In this document: positions 36,878 to 45,250 of the stretch, one piece after another
Layout of the letters: every line of letters starts with the position of its first letter
How positions within the stretch are numbered: position 1 is the first letter of the stretch
NCBI RefSeq assembly: GCF_030053155.1
Contig: NZ_CP125641.1
Span: 434,001 to 498,000 of the forward strand
Reading direction: 5' to 3'
From: Rhizobium sp. BT03
Lineage (GTDB): Bacteria > Pseudomonadota > Alphaproteobacteria > Rhizobiales > Rhizobiaceae
Length of the DNA stretch: 64,000 bases
Notes under the pieces: model-generated
Database searches by the model: none
What the model was told of the DNA's origin: nothing
The model's input: the letters and a program-made list of their open reading frames with translations, nothing else
Program-made: the position numbers and the translations under genes

Positions 36878-37428
36878 CTCAGGATGAGGCTCTCGGGGAT
36901 GTCGGTGCGGGTTTTTCTGGGCCTGTCGCTGAGGCGCACCGAATGCCGGCGCCTCTTATTGGGGGTGCGGCATCTTCCAGCGGTCCTCACCTGAGGCGCG
37001 CAGGCCGCAGGCCGCAGCCTCGAAGGACACGCTCCGGCGCTGCTTCTTGCATTCATCTGGCGTCGGCGTGCCCGCCTCGTTCTTCGAAGCCCTGTGGGGC
37101 GCCTCAGGATGAGGCTTTCGGGGATGTCGGCGCGAGTTTTTCAGTGCCGGTTGCTGAGGTGCCGAATGCCTTTTATTAAGGGGCAGCATCCTGCGCACTT
37201 CATTCCGAGGTGCACAGGCCGTAGGCCGGAGCCTCGAAGGACATGCCCAATGTTGCTTCTTGCGTTCATTCGGCTTCGGCGACGGCACACCCGCCTTGCC
37301 CTCCGAGGTCCCCGCGGGGCACCTCAGGTGAGGCTTCTCGGGGCGGATTCTCCGGTATCTGTTGTTGCAACTCGGCTTGCCCGTGGCGCCTGTTGAGGGC
37401 GGCATCTTCCAACGGTCCTCATCCTGAG
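36878..37428. repeat. RIME-like repeat segment between the two IS1182-type copies
   Basis: Holds the right half of the repeat hit by IS copy 1, at least one whole unit (arms near 37070-37115 and 37200-37245), and the half-unit ending in CTGAG that was hit by IS copy 2. No gene is supported. The small frames here read through repeat arms. Confidence 0.75.
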
Positions 37429-38965
37429 AGCTTGTGAAGCTTTTGAATCTTGTGCGTTTCAGGCCAGTGTTGGCTGGTCTTGGCTGGCTGATGCCATCGA
37501 GCGTTAGCCGATTACGCGGTGCGTTTTGATGGTCGCGTGTTGGCGTCAGGGTGATTGCCCTGGTTTAGCCATTGGCAAGCCGATGGCCTTGCAGGATATT
37601 GTTGGTGAGTGCGTAGCAGAGCACGACGGCTTGGACCTTTTCGATGCCGCGCACCGTCAATTGTCGCAGATTCCAGTTGCGCCAGCGGGCATGGATGCAT
37701 TCGCAGATCGAGCGGGGTTTGTACTGAGCCTTGCCCGTCTCGCTTCCCATGCGGGTCCGCCAGGTTGACACACCCGCACCGTCGCCGCGCCGCGGCAAGA
37801 AGGGATCGGTTCCGTGTTTGGACTGCGTGGGCGGACAAAAGACCTCGACCCCTTCGCCGTGCGCCCACTCGATATCTTCAGCGCTGCAAAAGCCGCCATC
37901 GGCGAGATAGCGGCGCGGCAGATGGCCGCTCAGCGCGCGCAACCGCTCCAGCATCGGCCGCATGAGGCCGCGATCGGAGCCGGCATTGGTCACCTCGAGC
38001 CCGACCACGAACTGCTCGCCGGCGGTGCTCGCAACCTGCACATTATAAGCCGGACGGAAGCCGCCGTCGGCCATCTTCATCACCCGCGCCTGCGCATCCG
38101 TGCTGGAGGCGCGCGGCTCCTTCGGCTTTTTGCCATTGCCGCGCTTTTCTTCGCGCGCCTGGCGATGGCGCTGAATCTCGTCAAGAGCGGCCTTGGCTGC
38201 TCTGAGCCGCTCGCCGCGCTCACGCGCCGCTCGTTGCCTGGCAGCCTCGATGCGCCGAGTGCTGGCATCCGAACGCGCATCGACCTCGCGCTTGAGCTGA
38301 TCCACAACCGCCTCGGCAATGGAAAGATGCCGATCAAGCGTCGCCTTGCGGCCGAACGAGGCGGCACCCGCGCTCGCCCGGACCCGCACGCCATCCTGCG
38401 CCAAATTATCGAAAGCGACGAGGCCGGCATCGGCAAGCGCCGCCAGATGCTCGGCCAGCAGCCGGTCGAGCAGATCGGCGCAACCAACCCGAAAATCCGA
38501 CAGCGTGTGATAGTTCACCGAGACGCCGCCGCACAGCCAGCGATAGACGTCGTGGCTCCCGCACAGCCGTTCCAGCGCCCGCGCACTGCCGACGCCATCG
38601 CTGCTGGCATAGAGCCACAGCGCCAGCAAAAGCCGTGGCGAAATCGGCGGATGGCCCGGCCGCTGCTCACGCGCTTTGATCCGATCTTCAAGCGCGCTCA
38701 GATCCAGTCCCTCGACATAGCTCCAAATCACGCGCACCGCGTGATCCTGGCCGATCAAGCTGTCGATATCCACGGCACGCAACTCGATCTGATCGCGCAC
38801 CGGCTCGCGCATGCGCGCCGCCCCGCGCCCCGCCTGAGCACTGCGCTGCGATCCATGCACCGGCAATCCTTCGAACAGCTCGTCGCTCACCATCATCCCC
38901 CAAGCAAATCAACCACCCAACAGAATCACAATCCCATCGACACCGCCACAAAACATTCACAGGCT
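37429..38965 (-). mobile_element. IS1182-type insertion sequence, copy 2 (1,537 bp, inverted)
   Basis: Same length and ends as copy 1 in the opposite orientation, flanked by CTGAG at 37424-37428 and 38966-38970, the complement of CTCAG. Differences from copy 1 are few: a CAA/CAG change in the QAREEK codon region, another near the 3' end of the transposase gene, and one in the non-coding tail. This points to recent transposition or ongoing gene conversion. Confidence 0.9.
37565..38896 (-). CDS. IS1182-family transposase, copy 2
   Basis: A 443-residue protein that appears identical in sequence to copy 1, with the nucleotide differences I found in the gene being silent. All landmarks (WLYASSDG, the Arg/Lys-rich helical insertion, YLADGGFCSAEDIE, VLCYALTNNIL) are intact, so both copies could supply transposase. 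Opposite orientation and 551 bp of separation allow inversion of the intervening repeat segment by homologous recombination. Confidence 0.9.
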   Translation of the reverse strand: MMVSDELFEGLPVHGSQRSAQAGRGAARMREPVRDQIELRAVDIDSLIGQDHAVRVIWSYVEGLDLSALEDRIKAREQRPGHPPISPRLLLALWLYASSDGVGSARALERLCGSHDVYRWLCGGVSVNYHTLSDFRVGCADLLDRLLAEHLAALADAGLVAFDNLAQDGVRVRASAGAASFGRKATLDRHLSIAEAVVDQLKREVDARSDASTRRIEAARQRAARERGERLRAAKAALDEIQRHRQAREEKRGNGKKPKEPRASSTDAQARVMKMADGGFRPAYNVQVASTAGEQFVVGLEVTNAGSDRGLMRPMLERLRALSGHLPRRYLADGGFCSAEDIEWAHGEGVEVFCPPTQSKHGTDPFLPRRGDGAGVSTWRTRMGSETGKAQYKPRSICECIHARWRNWNLRQLTVRGIEKVQAVVLCYALTNNILQGHRLANG

Positions 38966-39110
38966 CTGAGGCGCGCAGGCCGCAGGCCGAAGCCTCGAAG
39001 GACGCGCTCTGGCGCTGCTTCTTGCATTCCTTCGATGCCGGCGCACCCGCCTCGTCCTTCGAGGCGCCCTGCGGGGCGCCTCAGGATGAGGCTTCTCGAG
39101 GGCTGCGGCG
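38966..39110. repeat. RIME-like repeat to the right of IS copy 2
   Basis: Begins with the reverse arm cut by the IS (CTGAGGCGCGCAGGCCGCAG, then GCCTCGAAGGAC) and continues to a forward arm CCTCGTCCTTCGAGG near 39050 and CAGGATGAGGCTTCTCG. It completes the unit interrupted at 37428. Confidence 0.75.
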
Positions 39111-39579
39111 CGGCAGTTTCGGCGCGCGGCGGGCGATGTTTGCCGTGGGCAACGTGAGCGACTATTGCCGGTCGTGTGCGACAGCGCTATTGATGAAGGT
39201 GGGCATGGTGGCGCGCTGGACGTCCAGCGTTCGGGCCGATGGCGGCGGGCGGAATTCAGGTTCAAATTGCACTTTCCGAACCGCGTAAAAGCCCGAATTT
39301 GCCGCCTTGGGGCATCGAATTTGCCAAGCAGGCAGTCGCCTCCAGATATAGACTACGCGGCAGTGATGAAACCAAAGTCCGGTTTCGTTTCCGTATCAAG
39401 AAATATATCCAATAAAATCAGCGGATTATGATCCGAGAATTTGATGCGGTTTCTGTCCCGCAGCCCTCGTGGGCTGCGGCGTCCCCTCCCCTGCGCTCCG
39501 AATCTCCGCAGGAAAGCAACGGCTTGCATCCTTTTGCGGCACCCGGCGTTATCCACGCAGCAAATCGGAGGATAGGGTA
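39111..39579. other. Intergenic region with a hairpin, no supported gene
   Basis: Contains a strong hairpin, CCGCAGCCC at 39458-39466 with GGGCTGCGG at 39471-39479. The AT-richer stretch around 39380-39430 may hold the promoter of the YihY-type gene. No coding frame with domain support is seen. Confidence 0.4.
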
Positions 39580-40659
39580 ATGGCAGATGTGCTCCCGCTC
39601 AAGAGGTTGTCCATCGCCGCTGCGATGATGGCGGCGGCGATCGGGGCATTTGTGTTGATACAGGCGAAGCAGGACGGTGTACTGGTCCCGCCCGCGGAAC
39701 CGGGCCGGGCGGTTGACGATCATGGCCGCAGCGCCGCCACGCCCGAGGCTATTCCGCTCAGCGGTCTTCGTGATGTGTTCTGGCGGGTTTACCATGAAGT
39801 CCTGAACGACCGGGTGACGCTCATTGCCGCGGGCGTGACTTTTTATCTGCTGCTGGCGCTGTTTCCCGCCATGGCGGCTTTGGTCTCACTCTATGGGCTG
39901 GTTGCCGATCCGGTCACGATTTCGGAGCATCTTCGCGAATTGGCCGGTCTATTGCCGCCGGGCGCCTTCGACCTGCTTGCCGATCAGATCAAGGAACTCG
40001 TCAGCAAGCGTGACAGTGCGCTCGGCATCACCTTCTTCGTCGGTCTCGGCATTGCGCTGTGGAGCACGCATAGCGGCACGCTGGCGATTTTCGATGCGAT
40101 GAACGTCGCCTATGAGGAGAATGAAAAGCGCGGACTTATCCGGTTGAACCTCATCGGCCTCTGCTTCACCTTGAGCGCGATGCTTCTGATGGTGGTGATG
40201 GTCATGCTCGTCGGGGTGATGCCTGTGGTGCTCTCCTATCTCTGGCTCGATCAATTCAAGGAGCACATGGCCCTTCTGCTGCGGTGGCCGCTGCTTCTGC
40301 TGGTTGTCGCGGTGGCGGTCACCTCGGTTTACCGCTTCGGCCCCAGCCGGGAGCCCGCCAAACTCCGGTGGATGACCTGGGGCGCGGGTCTGACGACCGT
40401 CGCCTGGGCCGCCATGTCGCTTGCCTTCTCCTTCTATCTCGATCATTTCGCCAACTACAACGCGACCTACGGCACGCTCGGCGCGCTGATCGGCTTCCTT
40501 ATCTGGATCTGGCTTTCCGTCGTCATTCTCGTCATCGGCGCGGAACTCAACGCCGAGCTGGAACATCAGACCGCGAGGGACACGACGACGGGCATGCCGC
40601 TGCCGATGGGCGCGCGCGGCGCCTATGTTGCGGACACCTTGGGCGAGACCGTGAGCTAA
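39580..40659 (+). CDS. YihY/BrkB-family inner-membrane protein
   Basis: A 359-residue integral membrane protein. The start was set at the ATG behind GGAGGATAGGGTA. One N-terminal hydrophobic segment precedes a roughly 35-residue linker, then the YihY core: DRVTLIAAGVTFYLLLALFP, LGIALWSTHSGTLAIFDAMN, AYEENEKRGLIRLNL and YNATYGTLGALIGFLIWIW. The extra N-terminal segment and linker go beyond the standard core. The family was once annotated as ribonuclease BN, which is incorrect; its function is unresolved (export or envelope role proposed). Confidence 0.85.
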   Translation: MADVLPLKRLSIAAAMMAAAIGAFVLIQAKQDGVLVPPAEPGRAVDDHGRSAATPEAIPLSGLRDVFWRVYHEVLNDRVTLIAAGVTFYLLLALFPAMAALVSLYGLVADPVTISEHLRELAGLLPPGAFDLLADQIKELVSKRDSALGITFFVGLGIALWSTHSGTLAIFDAMNVAYEENEKRGLIRLNLIGLCFTLSAMLLMVVMVMLVGVMPVVLSYLWLDQFKEHMALLLRWPLLLLVVAVAVTSVYRFGPSREPAKLRWMTWGAGLTTVAWAAMSLAFSFYLDHFANYNATYGTLGALIGFLIWIWLSVVILVIGAELNAELEHQTARDTTTGMPLPMGARGAYVADTLGETVS

Positions 40660-40746
40660 CCGTTAAGGAGCGGCACCGATCATTGCATTCTCCCATGCAG
40701 TTTTGATGTAATTTGTCCCTGGGCAATCCCGACAGAGGAGACGATC

Positions 40747-42030
40747 ATGACGGCCCCGCATCCTTCCAAAACCCATATCGGCAATCATGCACTGCATCCC
40801 GAAACGCAGATGCTGAATTACGGCTACGATCCCGAACTCTCGGAAGGGGCGGTCAAGCCGCCGGTATTCCTCACCTCGACCTTCGTCTTCAATTCGGCCG
40901 AGGATGGCCGCGATTTCTTCGATTACGTCTCGGGCCGCCGCGAGCCGCCGGCCGGCAAGGGCGCCGGCCTCGTCTATTCGCGCTTCAATCATCCCAATAG
41001 CGAGATCGTCGAGGACAGGCTCGCCGTCTATGAGCGGACGGAAAGCGGCGCGCTGTTTTCTTCAGGCATGTCGGCGATCGCCACCACGCTGCTTGCCTTC
41101 GTCAGGCCGGGCGATGCCGTCCTGCATTCTCAGCCGCTTTATGGCGGCACGGAAACATTGCTGGCCAAAACCTTCCTGAACCTCGGCGTCGCCGCTATCG
41201 GCTTTGCCGACGGTGTCAGCGAGGGCTCGGTGCAGAAGGCGGCTGAGGAGGCGATGGCCAGGGGCCGCGTTTCCGTCATCCTGATCGAAACGCCCGCCAA
41301 CCCGACCAACAGCCTGGTCGATGTCGCGATGATCCGGCGCGTCGCCGACGCAATCGGCGCAAAGCAGGGGCATGTGCCGATCATCGTCTGCGACAACACC
41401 CTGCTCGGCCCGGTTTTCCAGCGGCCGATCGAACACGGCGCCGATATCTCGCTCTATTCGCTGACCAAATATGTCGGCGGCCATTCCGACCTGATCGCCG
41501 GCGCCGTTCTCGGCCGCAAGGCAGTCATCAAGCAGGTCAAGGCGTTGCGCGGCGCGATCGGCACCCAGCTCGATCCGCATTCCTGCTGGATGCTCGGCCG
41601 CTCGCTGGAAACGCTGCAGCTGCGCATGGAGCGGGCAAACAGCAATGCGCGCGCCGTCGCCGATTTTCTGCGCGATCACCCGAAGGTCGAGAAGGTTCAC
41701 TACCTGCCTTACCACAATCCGGATTCACCGGCCGGCCGGACCTTCGCCGTGCAATGCACCGGCGCCGGTTCCACCTTTTCCTTCGACATTCGCGGCGGCC
41801 AGCCGGCCTCCTTCAAATTCCTGAACGCGCTGCAGGTGTTCAAACTCGCGGTCAGCCTCGGCGGCACGGAATCGCTGGCGAGCCACCCGGCGACCATGAC
41901 GCATTCCGGCGTGCCGGCCGTTGTGCGCCAGCGCATCGGGGTGCTGGAATCGACCATCCGCCTGTCGATCGGCATCGAGCATCCGGACGATCTGATCGCC
42001 GACTTGGAGATGGCGCTGCAGGCGGCCTGA
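40747..42030 (+). CDS. Cys/Met-metabolism PLP-dependent enzyme (cystathionine gamma-synthase / methionine gamma-lyase-like)
   Basis: A 427-residue trans-sulfuration-type enzyme. The PLP lysine is Lys241 in [13 protein letters not shown]; other signatures are [40 protein letters not shown] and [24 protein letters not shown] precedes the ATG. It is slightly longer than typical MetB. These features cover cystathionine gamma-synthase, cystathionine lyase and methionine gamma-lyase, and I cannot decide among them. No met genes are adjacent. Confidence 0.85.
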   Translation: MTAPHPSKTHIGNHALHPETQMLNYGYDPELSEGAVKPPVFLTSTFVFNSAEDGRDFFDYVSGRREPPAGKGAGLVYSRFNHPNSEIVEDRLAVYERTESGALFSSGMSAIATTLLAFVRPGDAVLHSQPLYGGTETLLAKTFLNLGVAAIGFADGVSEGSVQKAAEEAMARGRVSVILIETPANPTNSLVDVAMIRRVADAIGAKQGHVPIIVCDNTLLGPVFQRPIEHGADISLYSLTKYVGGHSDLIAGAVLGRKAVIKQVKALRGAIGTQLDPHSCWMLGRSLETLQLRMERANSNARAVADFLRDHPKVEKVHYLPYHNPDSPAGRTFAVQCTGAGSTFSFDIRGGQPASFKFLNALQVFKLAVSLGGTESLASHPATMTHSGVPAVVRQRIGVLESTIRLSIGIEHPDDLIADLEMALQAA

Positions 42031-42049
42031 GGCCGCGCCAGGAGATATC

Positions 42050-42072
42050 GATGCCCGGCGTCGCCGGGCATC
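42050..42072. terminator. Shared hairpin between convergent genes
   Basis: GATGCCCGGCG at 42050-42060 is exactly complementary to CGCCGGGCATC at 42062-42072. It lies between the ends of the PLP enzyme gene and the leftward cupin gene. There is no T-run, so efficiency is uncertain. Confidence 0.55.
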
Positions 42073-42082
42073 GTGCGTAACA

Positions 42083-42496
42083 TCATTTGTCGTCGGTCGT
42101 CAGCTCCGTCTCGTCCGAGTTCACCACGAAGACCGCAAGCAGTTTCGCCGGCGCGGTCTTGCTGCCGTTGGCGCTGACACTGTGGTGATCGCCGGGGAAT
42201 TCGGGAAAGCTTTCGCCGGCCTTGTAAATCTTCACCGGGCCGTCATTGACCTGGCTTTTGATCGAGCCCTCCAGAACGGTGGCATAGATGAAGGCGGATT
42301 TCGGGTGGGTGTGGCCCGGCGATGTGCCGCCGGGCTTATATTCGACGAGCACGGCCTTGATGCTCTTGCCTGGAACGTTGGGAAGCTCGTGGTCGTAGAC
42401 GAGGGTTACCTTCGCCTTGTCGCCCGCGGCATGCGCTACGGTGCCGGCGACAATGGCAACGGCGAATGCCGCCGCCGAGATCATTTTTCCTAACAT
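42083..42496 (-). CDS. Secreted cupin-domain protein
   Basis: A 137-residue protein. A signal peptide (MLGKMISAAAFAVAIVAG, cleavage near AHA-AGD) precedes a small cupin barrel. The first cupin motif is GHTHPKSAFIYATVLEG and the second is FPEFPGDHHSVSAN, giving metal-ligand His and Glu/Asp candidates. The ATG follows AAGGAG. The gene lies 63 bp after the NmrA-like reductase gene on the same strand. Substrate unknown. Confidence 0.8.
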   Translation of the reverse strand: MLGKMISAAAFAVAIVAGTVAHAAGDKAKVTLVYDHELPNVPGKSIKAVLVEYKPGGTSPGHTHPKSAFIYATVLEGSIKSQVNDGPVKIYKAGESFPEFPGDHHSVSANGSKTAPAKLLAVFVVNSDETELTTDDK

Positions 42497-42559
42497 GTCT
42501 GGTCTCCTTGCGTTGATGGAAGCGGTAGCCGCGAGGGCCACGAAGGGCGGCCCCGGCCG

Positions 42560-43324
42560 TCAAGCGCTCTTCTTCTGCGGTGGCTGCCGGCTGAGCCAGT
42601 CGTCGAAGCGGATGCGGCCGAGCCGCGCCTTGGGCCCGGTGACCAGCGAGTCATCCTCGAGCTCGACGCCGAAGTAACGGGCGTGCGGATCGGCGATCAC
42701 CTGGCGCGGATCGTTCGTCGCCTTGAGGAGGCGCGTGACGATGTCGGTGAGCCGGATTTTCTCCGGCCCGCCGATCTCGATCGTGCCGTTCACGGGGGCT
42801 GCGAGCGCCACCTCGGCCATGACATCGGCGACATCGTCCGAAGCGATCGGCTGCACATAGGCCGGTGACAGATGCACCATCTGACCTGATGTGCCTGACT
42901 GGGCGATGCCGGCCATGAATTCATGGAACTGGGTGGAATGCACGATGGTGTAGGGAATGCCTGAGCCCTTGATCAGCTCCTCCTGGGCCATCTTGGCGCG
43001 CATATAGCCGCTGGCCTGCAGCCGCTCCATGCCGACGATCGACAGTGCGATGTGATGTTTTACGCCGGCCGCGGCCGCTGCCTTCAGCAGATTGCGGCCG
43101 GAGGTCTGGAAGAATTCCAGGACCGCCTTGTCCTCGAAGGAGGGCGAGTTGGCGAGGTCGAGCACCACCTCGGCGCCTGCGAGGGCTTCGGCCAGCCCCT
43201 TGCCGGTGATCGTGTCGACGCCCGAATTCGGCGACGCCGCCAGCACCTCGTGCCCCTTGCTGCGCAATCTTTCCACGGTCTTCGAGCCGATGAGGCCGGT
43301 GCCGCCGATAATGACGATCTTCAT
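42560..43324 (-). CDS. NmrA-like / NAD(P)H-binding SDR protein
   Basis: A 254-residue atypical SDR. The N-terminus MKIVIIGGTGLIGSKTVERL has the GxxGxxG motif, followed by VLDLANSPSFEDKAV and MERLQASGYMRAKMAQEELI, where YxxxK-like catalysis is weak, as in NmrA-type proteins. AAGGAG precedes the ATG. It leads a two-gene leftward unit with the secreted cupin. Proteins of this type often act as NADP-linked quinone reductases or redox sensors; the role here is unknown. Confidence 0.82.
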   Translation of the reverse strand: MKIVIIGGTGLIGSKTVERLRSKGHEVLAASPNSGVDTITGKGLAEALAGAEVVLDLANSPSFEDKAVLEFFQTSGRNLLKAAAAAGVKHHIALSIVGMERLQASGYMRAKMAQEELIKGSGIPYTIVHSTQFHEFMAGIAQSGTSGQMVHLSPAYVQPIASDDVADVMAEVALAAPVNGTIEIGGPEKIRLTDIVTRLLKATNDPRQVIADPHARYFGVELEDDSLVTGPKARLGRIRFDDWLSRQPPQKKSA

Positions 43325-44050
43325 GGGTGGTCTCCTTGTCCCTTACGAGGATTTCCTCTGTTGACGTGAGCTGGCTGGCGCAATCGCCGCCTCGGCGAGG
43401 CCGGCGACGTCATCGGTATGGGGACCGTCACTTGAGTGCGGGCGGCCGGAACCGATGGACAGGAGAATGCGCCGGATCGCGAGCCGGAACCATTCTCCCT
43501 CGGTCGTTGTCGGCCTATGCCAAGGCAGTAGGGCGGCTCGCCGAAATGGCGGAATTTGACGTCAACAGGGATCGGCCTGCGATCGTCGGTGCGGATGAGC
43601 GGAGGTGAGGGCGTTGCCGATGCGGAGTTTGGCGAGACGCCAACCCCACTCTCCGTCGTCCCCGGCCTCGAGCAGAGGACCCATGCCGCGGCTGCCGGTG
43701 GATGCGGTGTGGATGCTCGGCTCAAGGCCGAGCAGGACGGAGGGCGAGGCTAAAGTCGCGGGAGATCGCTCACCTCGTCGGAGACCTAGCGTCAGGTCCG
43801 CCCCTGCCGCTCCCAATCCTCACGCAGCGGCTTCAGGTCGTTGCCGATGTAGTTGAGTGGATCCGGCCCAGTTTGGCGAGAAGCCAACCCAGCCTCCGTC
43901 GTCCTCGGCCTTGCGCCGAGGACCCATGCCGCGGTTGCCGGTGGATGCGGTGTGGATGCTCGGCTCAAGGCCGAGCAGGACGGAGAGTGGAGCTAACGTC
44001 GCCGATCCTTCTCTCCGTCTTTTACGGGCAGCCGATGCAGGCGGTCCTTC
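43325..44050. other. Intergenic region with two copies of a mosaic repeat
   Basis: No supported gene. Two long related units occupy about 43626-43743 and 43870-43986, each running from AGTTTGGCGAGA through CCATGCCGCGG and GGATGCTCGGCTCAAGGCC to AGCAGGACGGAG. A shorter relative lies at 49906-50023. The open frames on both strands reflect these repeats. Confidence 0.6.
43626..43986. repeat. Tandem pair of a CTCGGCTCAAGGCCGAG-bearing repeat
   Basis: Unit 1 is at 43626-43743 and unit 2 at 43870-43986, spaced 244 bp apart. Each holds CTCCGTCGTC near its left and GCTCGGCTCAAGGCCGAGC near its right, so the ends can form stems. The arms resemble those of the repeat at 49906-50023. Confidence 0.65.
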
Positions 44051-45250
44051 TCAGGAAAGCGCGGCAGCCTTGAAGAGCGCCGTCAGTCCAATGCCGCCGC
44101 CGATGCCGATCATGGCGAGGCCGGTGGCGCCGGGAACACCGGCGCGGACCAGCTGACTGTACAGTCTTGTAACCAAGATTGCGCCGGATGCGCCGAAGGG
44201 ATGGCCCAGGGCAATGGCGCCGCCCTCCCTGTTGACCGCGTCGGTGGAGATATCGAGCTGATCCAGCGAGGCCAGAACCTGGGCGGCGAAGGCCTCGTTG
44301 AATTCGATGGCATCGACGCCGGAGAGCAAAAGCCCGGGCTGGCGCTGCAGCAGCTTCCTGGTCGAGGCGACCGGGCCGATGCCGAGCAGGTTGGGATCGA
44401 CGCCGGCGGCAGCGCTGTCGATGAAGGCGAGGCCTTTTTCGATGCCGAGGCTTTTGGCTAGGCCCCGGCTCATGACGAGCACCAGGCAGGCGCCGTCGTT
44501 CACAGGGCAGGCATTGCCTGCCGTCACCGAACCGTCGGGGAGGAAGACGGGCTTGAGGTTTGCCAGTGCTTCGATCGATGTCGTGGGGCGCGGGCATTCG
44601 TCCCGCTCCAGCAATCCGTGCCCAGTGGAGATTTCGACGATCTCTTGCCGGAAGAGACCGGCCTCAGCCGCCTTGACGGCGAGGCGGTGGCTGCGGAGCG
44701 CGAATTCATCCTGTCTCCGGCGCGTGATGCCAAATTGCCGGGCGACGTTTTCGGCGGCAATGCCCATATCGGGATCGCCGACTGCATCAGGGGAAAAGCG
44801 GGCGCGACCGTAAAAGCGCGGCAGCGCCCCGTTGGCTTTCGGCCGTTCGACGCGCCAGGGCGCGGTGCTGACGCTCTCGACGCCGCCGGCGAGAAAACAG
44901 GACCCCGCCTTCGCCTGGATCAGGCGGGCGGCCATGATGATCGCTTCCAGGCCGGAACCGCATTGCCGGTCGATGGCGACGCCGGGAACCGCCAGGGGCA
45001 GGCCGGCGGCAAGCGCCGCCAACCGGCCGATATTGCCGCCGCCGCCAGCGGCATTGCCGACCAGCACGTCGTCGATGGCTTCGGGCGCAATGCCTGTTTC
45101 GGCAACGATCCGCCGGATGATCGGCGCAAGCAGGTCTTCGGCCGCAACAGTCGCAAGCGATCCGAAGGCCCGGCCGATCGGGGTGCGGTAAGCGGCAACC
45201 ACGACCGGCTGCCAATCCTCGTCAGGCTGATAAGCGTAGGACAAGACCAT
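44051..45250 (-). CDS. Thiolase-family protein lacking the second catalytic cysteine
   Basis: A 399-residue thiolase-fold protein. The nucleophile Cys97 is kept in AIDRQCGSGLEA, as are IEFNEAFAAQVLA and the His in GHPFGASGA. In the C-terminal motif, usually CxGGGxG, the sequence is MIGIGGGIG, so the second catalytic Cys is replaced by Gly382. True acetyl-CoA acetyltransferases need that Cys as base, so activity may be altered toward hydrolysis or another acyl transfer. It overlaps the acyl-CoA ligase gene by 29 bp and probably acts on its product. Confidence 0.82.
   Translation of the reverse strand: MVLSYAYQPDEDWQPVVVAAYRTPIGRAFGSLATVAAEDLLAPIIRRIVAETGIAPEAIDDVLVGNAAGGGGNIGRLAALAAGLPLAVPGVAIDRQCGSGLEAIIMAARLIQAKAGSCFLAGGVESVSTAPWRVERPKANGALPRFYGRARFSPDAVGDPDMGIAAENVARQFGITRRRQDEFALRSHRLAVKAAEAGLFRQEIVEISTGHGLLERDECPRPTTSIEALANLKPVFLPDGSVTAGNACPVNDGACLVLVMSRGLAKSLGIEKGLAFIDSAAAGVDPNLLGIGPVASTRKLLQRQPGLLLSGVDAIEFNEAFAAQVLASLDQLDISTDAVNREGGAIALGHPFGASGAILVTRLYSQLVRAGVPGATGLAMIGIGGGIGLTALFKAAALS

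Noticed and set aside
33896..37428. Possible CRISPR array because of recurring short sequences
   Set aside because: Spacing is irregular, the units are palindromic mosaics of variable length and there are no cas genes.
39111..39579. Possible tRNA or small RNA gene before the YihY-type gene
   Set aside because: Only one simple hairpin is seen; no cloverleaf or promoter-terminator arrangement.
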